A stretch of 64,000 nt of DNA from DATKXU01 sp035528905 (GCA_035528905.1 DATKXU010000051.1:11810-75809), one strand, 5' to 3'. Shown: positions 23,862 to 32,363, counted from the stretch's first letter. Notes: generated by a model from the letters alone, not told the origin. Program-made: numbers and translations.

Positions 23862-25159
23862 GCGACCACCTCACCGGCTCTCGCTACTATTCGCCCATTG
23901 ACCAGGACAAGCACCGGCACGCCGGTCAGCTTCCTCCCGGCAAGCGGGGTGTTCTTCGAGCGCGAATGGAATCTCGAGGGATCCACGACAAACTCCGCGG
24001 CCGGATCAACGACGGTCACATCGGCAGCCTTCCCGACCTGCAAGGTTCCACTGTCCAGGCCCAGGATTCGAGCCGGAGCCGAGGACATCTTCTCGAATGC
24101 GTCAGACAGCGAGAGCATGCCCGGCTTCACAAGCTCTGTGACCACCAGGCCCACAGCCGTCTCCAGGCCGACCATGCCGCTTGCCGCAGCCGCGAACTCG
24201 GTTTCCTTCTCCTCAATCGCATGAGGCGCATGATCGGTCGCGATGACGTCTATCGTGCCGTCCGCCAGGCCTTCCTTGACGGCCGCGACATCATCCGCTG
24301 TCCGCAGCGGCGGATTCATCTTAGCATTCGTGTCATATCCCTTGACGGCTTCCTCGGTCAGGCTGAAGTACTGCGGACACGTCTCGCAGGTGATCTGCAG
24401 CCCGGCTTCCTTCGCGCGGCGTATAAACTCCACCGAGCCCCTTGTGCTCACGTGCGCCACGTGCATGCGGCATCCCGTCAATCGGGCCAGCATTATGTTT
24501 CGGGCCACAGCGATCTCCTCCGCCTCAGCAGGGATGCCTCTCAAGCCGAGTATGGTCGCCGTCAGCCCCTCATTCATCAATCCCTCGTCGCTGAGCGACT
24601 TGTCCTCACAGTGGAGGATCACGGGCACGCCGAACATGGCGCAGTAGTCCATCACCCGCCGCATGAGGCTGGAATTCTGGATAGGAAACGCGTCGTCGCT
24701 GAAGGCTGCCGCGCCTCCCTCTATCATGTCGCCTATCTCCGCCATCTCCTCGCCCTTCAGCTCCTTCGTAAGGGCTCCAATCGGATGGATCTTGGTAAGG
24801 TTGACCTCCTGTGCCCGGCACAGGATGAACTCAACGACCGACCGAGAATCCGTCACCGGGTTGGTGTTCGGCATCGTGGCAACCGCGGTAAATCCGCCTG
24901 CCGCGGCAGCCTTGGAGCCCGTCGTGATGTCCTCCTTGTACTCGAAGCCAGGCTCCCGGAAGTGGACGTGCATGTCTATCAGGCCCGGCAGAACCAGTTT
25001 GCCGCTGATGTCCTCGACCTGCCCGGGCTTCAGATTGGCGGCCTTCGGGTCGATATCACCTATCTCCGCGATCCTGCCAGACTCGACGAGGACGTCTGCG
25101 ACCTTGTCCAGGCTCTGGGACGGGTCAACTACCCTTCCACCTTTAAGCAGCAACGGCAT
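23858..25159 (-). CDS. pyrC: Dihydroorotase
   Basis: This 433-residue amidohydrolase is of the long (class I) type. The binuclear zinc site is seen in DMHVHFREPG (HxH) near residue 60, further His residues in ILHCED and HVAHVST, and the catalytic Asp in IATDHAPHAIEEK. It closes carbamoyl aspartate to dihydroorotate. I start at the ATG at 25159 because GGGAGG lies 8 bases upstream; a GTG three codons earlier overlaps that site. It overlaps pyrB by 17 bases and the oxidoreductase by 4, showing tight coupling. Confidence 0.95.
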   Translation of the reverse strand: MPLLLKGGRVVDPSQSLDKVADVLVESGRIAEIGDIDPKAANLKPGQVEDISGKLVLPGLIDMHVHFREPGFEYKEDITTGSKAAAAGGFTAVATMPNTNPVTDSRSVVEFILCRAQEVNLTKIHPIGALTKELKGEEMAEIGDMIEGGAAAFSDDAFPIQNSSLMRRVMDYCAMFGVPVILHCEDKSLSDEGLMNEGLTATILGLRGIPAEAEEIAVARNIMLARLTGCRMHVAHVSTRGSVEFIRRAKEAGLQITCETCPQYFSLTEEAVKGYDTNAKMNPPLRTADDVAAVKEGLADGTIDVIATDHAPHAIEEKETEFAAAASGMVGLETAVGLVVTELVKPGMLSLSDAFEKMSSAPARILGLDSGTLQVGKAADVTVVDPAAEFVVDPSRFHSRSKNTPLAGRKLTGVPVLVLVNGRIVARAGEVVA

Positions 25160-26081
25160 CTTCTGCACCTCCCATCAGCAGGTAAAGCAGAGCCATCCTG
25201 ACCGCCACGCCGTTCGTGACCTGTGTAGTGACCATCGAGATGTCGGAATCAGCGACGTCCGGCATGATCTCGACGCCCCGGTTCATCGGGCCGGGGTGCA
25301 TGACGATCACGTCCTCCTTCGCCAATTTCAGCCGGTCCCTGGTGATTCCGTAGAGCTTCGAGTACTCGCGGATGCTGGGGAAGAGGCCCGTCTTCATGCG
25401 CTCGAGCTGGATGCGGAGAACATTCACGACATCCGCGCCCTTGATGCCTTCCTCCACGTTCGTGTACACCTCGACCGGGAGACGATTCGCCTCAGGAGGA
25501 ATCAATGTCTTCGGGCCGACGAGCCGCACCTTCGCGCCCAGCTTCGTCAGCCCCCACATGTTCGACCGCGCCACGCGGCTGTGCAGGATGTCCCCGACGA
25601 TTGCCACCGTCAGCCCGCTGAACCGCTCTTTCTTTTCGTAGATCGTCATCATGTCGAGCAGGCCCTGAGTCGGATGCTCGTGCATCCCGTCGCCCGCGTT
25701 TATCACCGATTCGGGGATCAGGCCGGCGACGAAATGCGGCGCCCCCGACGCCGAATGCCGCATGATGAAAACATCAGGTTTCATGGAGCGAAGGGTAAGG
25801 ATTGTATCCTTCAGCGACTCTCCCTTCACGACGCTGCTGGTAGACGGCGCGATGCTCGAGACATCCGCGCTCATGATCTTCGCCGCCACTTCGAACGAAG
25901 TTCGCGTCCGGGTGCTCGGCTCGTAGAATAGCGTCACTATCGAGCGCCCCCGGAGCGTCGGCACCTTCTTGATCTGGCGCCCGAGTATCTCCTTGAAGGA
26001 GATAGCCGTCTGCAGAATCAGCTCGATCTCCTCAGCCGTGATCTCCTCCAGACCGAGGATGTCTTTCCTTTTCAAACGCAT
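25143..26081 (-). CDS. pyrB: Aspartate carbamoyltransferase catalytic chain
   Basis: This 312-residue enzyme has the carbamoyl-phosphate motif EPSTRTRTSFEVA, the HPTQGLLDMMTI motif, and the C-terminal HPGPMNRGVEI that closes the aspartate site. It joins carbamoyl phosphate and aspartate. No regulatory pyrI gene is present, which fits control by PyrR attenuation instead. The start is ATG at 26081. It lies 28 bases after pyrR and overlaps pyrC by 17 bases. Confidence 0.96.
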   Translation of the reverse strand: MRLKRKDILGLEEITAEEIELILQTAISFKEILGRQIKKVPTLRGRSIVTLFYEPSTRTRTSFEVAAKIMSADVSSIAPSTSSVVKGESLKDTILTLRSMKPDVFIMRHSASGAPHFVAGLIPESVINAGDGMHEHPTQGLLDMMTIYEKKERFSGLTVAIVGDILHSRVARSNMWGLTKLGAKVRLVGPKTLIPPEANRLPVEVYTNVEEGIKGADVVNVLRIQLERMKTGLFPSIREYSKLYGITRDRLKLAKEDVIVMHPGPMNRGVEIMPDVADSDISMVTTQVTNGVAVRMALLYLLMGGAEDAVAA

Positions 26082-26109
26082 CTGCTCGCCCCCTATCAGC
26101 CGCCAGCCA

Positions 26110-26658
26110 CTAACTGCGCTGTCCGCGCTGCTTCACTATGTACACCTTGTCCTCGCCTTCGATCTCCTTGAGGTGAACATCAACCGCTTCCCTGCGCGAG
26201 GTCGGCAGGTTCTTGCCCACGTAGTCCGGCCGGACGGGAAGTTCTCGATGCCCCCGGTCGACGAGGACGGCCAGTTGAATGGCCGCGGGTCGTCCCATAT
26301 CCATCAAAGCATCGAGCGCGCATCGGACTGTGCGCCCCGTATAGACGACCTCGTCCACGAGGACTATCCTGCGCCCGTTGACATCGAATGGAATCTCCGT
26401 CTGGCCTACCACGGGCTGCCTGGTGAGGATGTCGTCGCGGTACAGGGCAATGTCCAGCGCGCCCACCGGAATCCTGGTTCCCTCGATGTCGCCGATCAGC
26501 TTTGCGAGTCGTTCGGCAAGCGGCACGCCCTTCCTCCTGATGCCGACGACCGCCAGATTCTCCGCGCCCTTGTTCTTCTCGATTATCTCGTGCGCGATGC
26601 GCGTCAAGGCGCGGCGAATTTCATCCGCATCCATGACCTGCGAGTCTTGCTCAGCCAT
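26110..26658 (-). CDS. pyrR: PyrR bifunctional attenuator protein / uracil phosphoribosyltransferase
   Basis: This 182-residue type I phosphoribosyltransferase has the PRPP-binding motif VLVDEVVYTGRTVRCALDAL and the PyrR hallmark GIRRKGVPLAERLA. With UMP bound, PyrR binds pyr mRNA leaders and favours termination; it also has weak uracil phosphoribosyltransferase activity. The start is ATG at 26658, with GGGAGG about 10 bases upstream; a longer frame into the attenuator is not credible. It is the first gene of the operon and sits directly behind a PyrR-binding leader with a terminator, so it probably controls its own synthesis. Confidence 0.95.
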   Translation of the reverse strand: MAEQDSQVMDADEIRRALTRIAHEIIEKNKGAENLAVVGIRRKGVPLAERLAKLIGDIEGTRIPVGALDIALYRDDILTRQPVVGQTEIPFDVNGRRIVLVDEVVYTGRTVRCALDALMDMGRPAAIQLAVLVDRGHRELPVRPDYVGKNLPTSRREAVDVHLKEIEGEDKVYIVKQRGQRS

Positions 26659-26686
26659 GCCTGCGAGCCTCCCTTCCTCCACGTAC

Positions 26687-26785
26687 AAAAAAGCCCCCCT
26701 GCTGAGGTTAGCAAGGAGGCGTGAATTGCCGTCGGTAACCCTTTGTAATCACACGCACCCTTGTCGGCCTCACAGGACCAACTTA
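26687..26785 (-). promoter_or_regulatory. PyrR-binding leader and attenuator of the pyr operon
   Basis: On the minus strand GGTCCTGTGAGGCCGACAAG starts at 26779 and continues GGTG. It fits the PyrR-binding loop consensus (UCCxGUGAGGCU then AAGG). About 30 bases later GCCTCCTTGCT pairs with AGCAGGGGGGC (26720 to 26693) and is followed by six T residues (26692-26687). This is a terminator stem right before pyrR. Confidence 0.88.
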
Positions 26786-26809
26786 AAGGCGTCCAGTCCA
26801 ATTTTCGGA

Positions 26810-26838
26810 AGTATACCAGACCGGCAACACCTTGTCAA
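26810..26838 (-). promoter_or_regulatory. Sigma-70 promoter of the pyr operon
   Basis: TTGACA (26838-26833) and TATACT (26815-26810) on the minus strand are exactly 17 bases apart. Transcription would begin near 26803, just before the PyrR-binding loop. Confidence 0.85.
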
Positions 26839-26855
26839 GCAAAAATTTTCGTGAT

Positions 26856-26884
26856 TTGACAAACGCGAGAACGGGGTATACCCC
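26856..26884 (+). promoter_or_regulatory. Promoter-like signals and palindrome ahead of the peroxiredoxin
   Basis: TTGACA (26856-26861) and TATACC (26877-26882) are 15 bases apart, shorter than ideal. The -10 is embedded in a perfect 12-base palindrome, GGGGTATACCCC (26873-26884), a plausible operator. The -35 of this promoter and that of the pyr promoter face away from each other across 17 AT-rich bases. Confidence 0.5.
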
Positions 26885-26937
26885 TTACGCCCGCTAAGCA
26901 AGGTGCCTTTGGAAAAAACGCTGAAGGAGGGACGATT

Positions 26938-27540
26938 ATGGCAGTATTGGTAGGCAAGCCCGCTCCGGACTTTGAAGCCAGAGCCTTCGTAGACGGCGGT
27001 TTCAAGGACATCAAGCTGTCCGATTACCAGGGCAAATGGGCGATGCTCTGTTTCTACCCGGGAGATTTCACATTCGTCTGACCGACCGAACTGGCGGCAG
27101 TTGCCGTCAAATTTCCCGAACTCAACGAGCTCGGCGTCGAGGTGCTCTCGATAAGCGTGGACAGCGCCTTCTGCCATAAGGTCTGGCAGGAGACAGAGCT
27201 TTCCAAGATGGTCGAGGGAGGCGTGCCCTTCCCTATGCTTTCGGATCCAGGCGGAAAGGTAGGGACGCTCTACGGCGTATACGATGAGGAGGCCGGGGTC
27301 AATATTCGAGGCCGTGTCATCATAGACCCGGATGGGATCATCCAAGCGATGGAGGTTCTGACGCCGCCGGTCGGCAGAAACGTGGCCGAGCTGCTGCGGC
27401 AGGTGAAGGCATTCCAGCACGTGCGGGCCACAGGCGAAGTCACTCCGTCCGGCTGGCAGCCCGGAAAGCCGACTCTCAAGCCCAGCCCGGACCTGGTTGG
27501 CAAGGTCTGGACCGTCTGGAAGCCGGACATGGCGTTCTAG
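26938..27540 (+). CDS. Selenocysteine-containing peroxiredoxin (AhpC/Prx1-like)
   Basis: Reading from the ATG at 26938 (AAGGAGG 7 bases upstream) gives a complete AhpC-type peroxiredoxin of 200 residues if the TGA at 27079-27081 is read as selenocysteine. The context is GDFTFV-Sec-PTEL, where every standard member has Cys, the peroxidatic residue (position 48). Both sides of the TGA are in the same frame and keep strong coding character. The protein would reduce peroxides. The C-terminal resolving Cys of typical 2-Cys members (EVCPxxW) is replaced: the sequence is EVTPSGWQPG. Remaining cysteines are C38 and C79 (DSAFCHK). A small hairpin starts 7 bases after the TGA. Conceptual translation tools would wrongly start this gene at 27142. 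Selenocysteine insertion genes are not in the window. Confidence 0.85.
27082..27117 (+). promoter_or_regulatory. Candidate bacterial SECIS hairpin
   Basis: Just after the TGA, AACTG (27089-27093) and CAGTT (27098-27102) form a stem with a GCGG loop; lower pairing GAC/GTC may extend it. The loop begins with G, as in bacterial SECIS, but is only 12 bases from the TGA, nearer than the usual 16 or more. Confidence 0.45.
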
Positions 27541-27696
27541 CAGCCAACCGACAAAGTCTTGTCCTTTCCGATTCAGGTTTTGGGCTGGGTTCCACTGCTT
27601 CGTTCCCGGAAATAGGGATTCGCTTCACGGTTCTCTAGCCAGGAACTCCGCACAAGCACCCGTGGACGATTAGAACGCCGGCCCAGCAAGCGCGAT

Positions 27697-27725
27697 TTGA
27701 CATCCAGCATACTTTGTGTTAGATT
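27697..27725 (+). promoter_or_regulatory. Promoter of the lysA gene cluster
   Basis: TTGACA at 27697-27702 and TAGATT at 27720-27725 are 17 bases apart. Confidence 0.65.
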
Positions 27726-27728
27726 AAT

Positions 27729-27766
27729 GCGAACCAGCGGGCATCGGCGCAGACTGGTTCGTTTTT
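27729..27766 (+). terminator. Hairpin with T run at the start of the lysA leader
   Basis: GAACCAG (27731-27737) pairs with CTGGTTC (27754-27760), extended by one or two pairs, and is followed by GTTTTT. It begins almost at the predicted transcription start, so it may be a 5' stabilising hairpin or an attenuator. Confidence 0.45.
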
Positions 27767-27806
27767 GTATGTTGACCGGGGAGCGCCGGTGCGTGGAGCA
27801 GACACC

Positions 27807-29138
27807 ATGATGCGTTTTGGCACCCAGACTGTGAACTCAAAAGGTCATCTCGAGATCGGCGGATGTGACGCCGTCGAACTGGCGGAGCGTTTCGGCACGC
27901 CCCTGTACGTGATGGACGAGAAGCTCATCCGGCAGAACTGCCGGGACTACTTGAACGGCTTCAGGTCCAGGTACGCGAGAACCGACATCGCATTCGCGGG
28001 AAAGGCGTTTCTCACGGCGGCGACCTGCCGCATAATGGACCAGGAAGGTCTCGGCCTCGATGTAGTTTCGGCGGGTGAAGTGTATACCGCGCTCAAAGCA
28101 GACTTTCCGATGGACCGCCTGTACTTTCACGGGAATTACAAGTCCGAGGCCGAGATTCGGATGGCTCTGGACAAGGGCGTCGGCCGGATTGTCGTTGATA
28201 GCGTCTACGAGCTCGAGGTTCTGAACTCGCTGGCTCTCGAGACGGGCAGGAAGGCCGATATCCTGCTCAGGTTGACGCCCGGAATAGACCCGCACACGCA
28301 TCGCCTGATCCGGCTTGGCCAGGCCGATACGAAGTTCGGGTTGAACGTAAAGGACGGCTCGGCCATGTCCGCCGTCAAGCGCGCCTTAGAGCTGCCTGGG
28401 ATCAGCCTGCGCGGAATCCACTGCCACATAGGCTCGCAGCTCCTCGACACGCAGGCCCATACCGCGGCAGTGCAAATCATGGTCGAATTCGCCAGGCAGG
28501 TTCTGGACGAGACGGGACTCGCAATCGAGGAAATCAACACCGGCGGGGGCCTCGGCATACGCTACTTCGAAGGCCAGCAGCCGCCTACGATTGATCAGTT
28601 CGCCGCCGACGTGACCGGCGCATTCATCCAGTCGCTTAAGGAGTTCGCCCTGCCTCATCAGCCGAAGCTCGTGCAGGAGCCGGGCAGATCTATCGTCGGG
28701 ACGGCCGGCACCACGCTGTACACGGTGGGGCCGATCAAGCGGGTGCCCATCACCGAGGAGCCTGAGTATCGGGTCTACGTCGCCGTTGACGGCGGATTGA
28801 GCGACAACCCGCGGCCGCTGCTCTACGACGCGGTCTATCAGGCACTCGTGGCGAACAAGGCCGACGGAGAACCCTCGCAGGTGGTCACAATCTCAGGAAA
28901 GCACTGCGAGGCGGACACTCTCATCCAGGACGCAAGAATTGCGGAAGTCGCGCCCGGTGATATACTGGCGGTTTACTGCACTGGGGCGTATAACTATTCG
29001 ATGGCGAGCAACTACAACAGGCTGCCGCGTCCAGCGGCGGTCCTGGTCGCCGACGGCGAGGCGGATGTCATAGTTGAGCGGGAAACGCTGGACGACCTCG
29101 TTCGGCACGATGTGATCCCGGCGCGGCTCAACCGATAG
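27807..29138 (+). CDS. lysA: Diaminopimelate decarboxylase
   Basis: This 443-residue fold-III PLP enzyme makes lysine from meso-diaminopimelate. The PLP lysine is in DIAFAGKAF near residue 58, substrate and PLP motifs are HCHIGSQ, GGGLGIRY and EPGRSIVG, and the active-site Cys is in HCEADTLI. The length is usual. I choose the ATG at 27807 with GGAG 8 bases upstream over a TTG at 27765 that lies in the leader hairpin. It has its own promoter and leads a set with the M50 protease and trpS. Confidence 0.95.
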   Translation: MMRFGTQTVNSKGHLEIGGCDAVELAERFGTPLYVMDEKLIRQNCRDYLNGFRSRYARTDIAFAGKAFLTAATCRIMDQEGLGLDVVSAGEVYTALKADFPMDRLYFHGNYKSEAEIRMALDKGVGRIVVDSVYELEVLNSLALETGRKADILLRLTPGIDPHTHRLIRLGQADTKFGLNVKDGSAMSAVKRALELPGISLRGIHCHIGSQLLDTQAHTAAVQIMVEFARQVLDETGLAIEEINTGGGLGIRYFEGQQPPTIDQFAADVTGAFIQSLKEFALPHQPKLVQEPGRSIVGTAGTTLYTVGPIKRVPITEEPEYRVYVAVDGGLSDNPRPLLYDAVYQALVANKADGEPSQVVTISGKHCEADTLIQDARIAEVAPGDILAVYCTGAYNYSMASNYNRLPRPAAVLVADGEADVIVERETLDDLVRHDVIPARLNR

Positions 29139-29167
29139 GCGAGGATCCGCCCACTGAGAGAAAGCGT

Positions 29168-29800
29168 ATGTTTACAAACATGCCGGACATTCAGACCATG
29201 GCCATGTACGTGCTGGCCTTCCTGATGGCCATAACCGTCCATGAGTGCGCGCACGCGCGCGCGGCGCTCGCAGCAGGCGATGACACGGCCAAGCGCATGG
29301 GCAGAATTTCACTGAACCCACTAGATCACCTTGACCCTATTGGGACACTGATGTTCGTGGCGACCATGCTGAGCGGGTTCGGACTGGCATGGGGCAAGCC
29401 TGTCCCGGTGAACCCGTACTACTTCAGAAGCCCAAGGTGGGACTCACTGAAGGTCTCGCTTTGGGGACCGCTGTCGAACGTGATAGCTGCGGTTGTCCTC
29501 GCTTTGCTGCTGAGGTTCGTGGTCGTTCCATGGCTGCCACTGTATATTCCCTTGGTGGTGGTATGCATCATGTTCAATCTGGTGCTCGCCTTCTTCAATA
29601 TGATACCGATCCCGCCTTTGGACGGATCGAAGGTCCTATCAAGCTTGCTTCCGATGGAGCTGGCGCGTCGTTACGATTTCACAATGGGGCGCTATGGATT
29701 AATCGTACTGCTGGTTGTACTTATCACCGGTATCGCCGGGCTTGTCATCGGACCGCCGGTGCGATTCTTCTTGAGTCTGCTCGTCGGCCTGGCGACTTAA
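29168..29800 (+). CDS. Site-2 protease family (M50) membrane metalloprotease
   Basis: This 210-residue integral membrane protein has the zinc-binding HExxH as HECAH at residues 25-29 and the second metal motif in PIPPLDGSKVL. It has five or six hydrophobic segments. It is the short M50 form without PDZ domain (YwhC-like) often found next to trpS or scpA. Such proteases cleave membrane-embedded substrates; the target here is unknown. It lies 29 bases after lysA and 46 bases before trpS. Confidence 0.88.
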   Translation: MFTNMPDIQTMAMYVLAFLMAITVHECAHARAALAAGDDTAKRMGRISLNPLDHLDPIGTLMFVATMLSGFGLAWGKPVPVNPYYFRSPRWDSLKVSLWGPLSNVIAAVVLALLLRFVVVPWLPLYIPLVVVCIMFNLVLAFFNMIPIPPLDGSKVLSSLLPMELARRYDFTMGRYGLIVLLVVLITGIAGLVIGPPVRFFLSLLVGLAT

Positions 29801-29846
29801 CCACTTCGAGTGCAATGTGCGGCGGCTTCGGGTCACGAGGTGTACA

Positions 29847-30836
29847 ATGGCGAAGAAGGGCCGGATCGTCAGCGGCATGCAGCCAACGGGGATGCTTCAC
29901 CTCGGCAACCTGGAAGGCGCGCTCTGCAACTGGGTGAGGCTGCAGGATGACTACGAGACCTTTGTCTTCGTCGCGGATTGGCACGCGCTCACAACGTTCT
30001 ACGAGCGGCCGGATGAGATAGCGAAGTACACCCCGGAAGTGGCCATGGATTTCATCGCCGCAGGAATGGATCCCGAAAAGGCCGTGATCTTCAGACAGTC
30101 GGACGTCAAGGAGCACGCCGAGCTGCATCTTCTGCTCTCTATGGTGACGCCTGTTCCCTGGCTGGAGCGCGTGCCAACGTACAAAGAGAAGCGGGACGAG
30201 CTGGCAGGCGAGGGCGCCTCATACGGATTGCTCGGATACCCTGTTCTGCAGGCGGCGGATATCCTGATATACAAGGCTGACGCCGTCCCAGTCGGCCAAG
30301 ACCAGCTCCCCCACCTCGAACTGACACGCGAGATTGCCCGAAGATTCAACCACCTATACGGGCACGTGTTCCCCGAACCCAAGCCACTGCTCACGGAAAG
30401 TCCAGTCGTGCTCGGACTTGACGGGCGGAAGATGAGCAAGTCGTATAGCAACACAATCCTGATCTCCGATTCGCCCGATGCGATCGAAGCAAAGGTCATG
30501 ACGATGTACACCGACCCGTTGAAGATATACAAGACCGATCCCGGCCATCCGGAAGCCTGCCCGGTATATGCGCTTCACCTCATTTACAACAAGGAGGAAG
30601 CTGCCAGGGTAGAGCGCGAATGTAGATTAGGAGCGCTTGGCTGCGTGCAGGACAAGCGAGACCTGGCTCAGGCAATCATCCAGGCACTTGCGCCGATCCA
30701 TGCTCGCAGGCGTGAACTCGAACGCCAGCCTGAAGAGGTAGAGCGCATTCTCAAGCAGGGGGCAGAGCGCGCCAGGGCTGCCGCCGCGGAGACGATGGAT
30801 CAGGTGCGCGCGGCGGTTAAGCTAGACGACAGCTAA
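29847..30836 (+). CDS. trpS: Tryptophanyl-tRNA synthetase
   Basis: This 329-residue class I synthetase begins MAKKGRIVSGMQPTGMLHLG. The HIGH-type motif is LHLGN and the KMSKS loop is in GRKMSKSYSN. It attaches Trp to its tRNA. The length is typical for bacterial TrpS. The start is ATG at 29847, with GAGGTG upstream; a frame opening at 29817 adds ten unconserved residues. The C-terminal part ends in a helical anticodon-binding region. Confidence 0.96.
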   Translation: MAKKGRIVSGMQPTGMLHLGNLEGALCNWVRLQDDYETFVFVADWHALTTFYERPDEIAKYTPEVAMDFIAAGMDPEKAVIFRQSDVKEHAELHLLLSMVTPVPWLERVPTYKEKRDELAGEGASYGLLGYPVLQAADILIYKADAVPVGQDQLPHLELTREIARRFNHLYGHVFPEPKPLLTESPVVLGLDGRKMSKSYSNTILISDSPDAIEAKVMTMYTDPLKIYKTDPGHPEACPVYALHLIYNKEEAARVERECRLGALGCVQDKRDLAQAIIQALAPIHARRRELERQPEEVERILKQGAERARAAAAETMDQVRAAVKLDDS

Positions 30837-30880
30837 GAGAGGCAACCCTAAGCGTCCTTTCCATTTGTGAGAGAGAAGTT

Positions 30881-30964
30881 CCCCCTTCCCGTTTCGGGAA
30901 GGGGGTCAGGGGGTTAGGTTAACCTCACCCCGGCCTTTGGCCACCCCTCTCCCACAGAGTGAGG
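30881..30964. repeat. Intergenic repeat with two hairpins
   Basis: CCCCCTTCCCG (30881-30891) and CGGGAAGGGGG (30895-30905) are perfect 11-base arms. This is followed by TCAGGGGGTTAGGT and an imperfect CCCCTCTCCC/GAGTGAGGGG hairpin. The same two modules occur at 41429-41485. It fills the gap between trpS and scpA. Confidence 0.65.
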
Positions 30965-31028
30965 GGCTACCGGTGCCATCGCCGAAAGCAAAATACATTG
31001 CTGAGGTTTCGCACAAAGAGCGAAGCAC

Positions 31029-31778
31029 ATGTCCATTGAACTAGCCGCACAATCTGGGTACACGATCAAGCTCCCGGTGTTCGAGGGGCCCCTGGACCTC
31101 CTGCTGCACCTCATCCGCGAGCACAAGCTCGACATTTACGACATCCCGATCGCGGAGGTGACAGACCAGTATCTGCACTACCTGTCGCTGATGGAATCGC
31201 TCGATCTGAACATCGCAGGCGACTTCTTCGTGATGGCCGCCACTCTGCTGGAGATAAAGTCGCGGATGCTGCTGCCTTCCCCGCCCGCCGAGGAGGATGA
31301 AGAAGCAATCGACCCGCGGGCGGAGCTGGTCGAGCGACTCCTGGAGTATGACCGCTTCAAGAGCGCAGCAGAATCGTTCCACAGACTGGAGGACGACCGC
31401 CACGAGGTATTCTGGCGAGCGGCAAACGATCTTGGGGACTACGATGCACCGGTCATCCCGCTCAGCCTGCAGGCGATGGACCTTCTTCATGCCCTGCAGA
31501 AGATGCTTGAGGAAGTCGGCGAAGGCGAGGAAGAGGTAACAAGCGTCGAGCGGCAGAAAATAACTCTCAGGATGAAGATGAGCGAGGTCTGGCGCAAGAT
31601 TCGGTCGGCGTCCGCAAACGGCATAGGCTTTCTGGACCTCATTGGAGGGCCCAGAACGAGATTCGAGATCGTGATGACATTTCTGGCGCTGCTCGAATTG
31701 CTCAGGCTGGGCAAGATCCGCATAAAGCAGCGGACGGCGCTCGGCGACATATTGATTCGGGCAGCGGAAGAATCATAA
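31029..31778 (+). CDS. scpA: Segregation and condensation protein A
   Basis: This 249-residue kleisin subunit of the SMC condensin contains the N-terminal SMC-neck-binding motif FEGPLDLLLHLIREHKLDIY. A central acidic linker (PPAEEDEEAIDPRAELVERL) and a C-terminal winged helix (FLALLELLRLGKIRIKQRTA) follow. It bridges SMC heads with ScpB during chromosome segregation. It is immediately followed by scpB, 3 bases later. Confidence 0.95.
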   Translation: MSIELAAQSGYTIKLPVFEGPLDLLLHLIREHKLDIYDIPIAEVTDQYLHYLSLMESLDLNIAGDFFVMAATLLEIKSRMLLPSPPAEEDEEAIDPRAELVERLLEYDRFKSAAESFHRLEDDRHEVFWRAANDLGDYDAPVIPLSLQAMDLLHALQKMLEEVGEGEEEVTSVERQKITLRMKMSEVWRKIRSASANGIGFLDLIGGPRTRFEIVMTFLALLELLRLGKIRIKQRTALGDILIRAAEES

Positions 31779-31781
31779 ACC

Positions 31782-32363
31782 ATGGATCAGCACGAACGAG
31801 CACTCTCCGACGGAAAACTCAAACTGGCATTGGAATGCATACTGTTCGTTTCGCCGAGGCCGCTCTCGGTGCAGCACGTCGCCAAATCGCTCAATCTGGA
31901 CGAGCTTGACGTGGAGCGCGCCATGCGTGAGCTGTGCCTGGAGTTTGCAGACCGGGGCCTGCAGATCGTCCGAATCGCGGGCGGGTATCAGATGTGCACC
32001 CGGCCGGAGTACGCCGAGTTCATCTCAGTCCTGTTGACGCCCGAACGCGCTCGCCTCTCCCGCGCAGCTCTCGAAACGGCCGCGATCATCGCCTACAGGC
32101 AGCCCATCACCCAGCCGGAGATTGATGCGATACGCGGAGTCAACTCGGACACAGTGTTGAAGACGCTGCTCGATCGGCATCTCATCAGGCAGGCAGGACG
32201 AAGGGAGACAGTGGGCCGCCCGATACTCTACGCCACCACGGACGAGTTTCTCAATTACTTCGGCTTGAACGAGCTCTCCGAGCTGCCGGAACTCGCAGAC
32301 ACGGCAACCGCACCGATAGAGCGCCCAGAAATATATACAACCGAGCAAGGAGCCCAGTCATAG
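31782..32363 (+). CDS. scpB: Segregation and condensation protein B
   Basis: This 193-residue protein has two winged-helix domains. LECILFVSPRPLSVQHVAKS opens the first, and ETAAIIAYRQPITQPEIDAI with GVNSDTVLKTLLDRHLIRQA forms the second. It dimerises and binds ScpA in the SMC complex. The length is typical. It is in an operon with scpA upstream and the DD-carboxypeptidase one base downstream of its stop. Confidence 0.95.
   Translation: MDQHERALSDGKLKLALECILFVSPRPLSVQHVAKSLNLDELDVERAMRELCLEFADRGLQIVRIAGGYQMCTRPEYAEFISVLLTPERARLSRAALETAAIIAYRQPITQPEIDAIRGVNSDTVLKTLLDRHLIRQAGRRETVGRPILYATTDEFLNYFGLNELSELPELADTATAPIERPEIYTTEQGAQS

Noticed and set aside
27079..27081. In-frame TGA as evidence that the peroxiredoxin is a pseudogene
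   Set aside because: The stop falls exactly on the catalytic Cys codon, the rest of the frame is intact on both sides, and selenocysteine peroxiredoxins are known. A random nonsense change at this one codon is much less likely.
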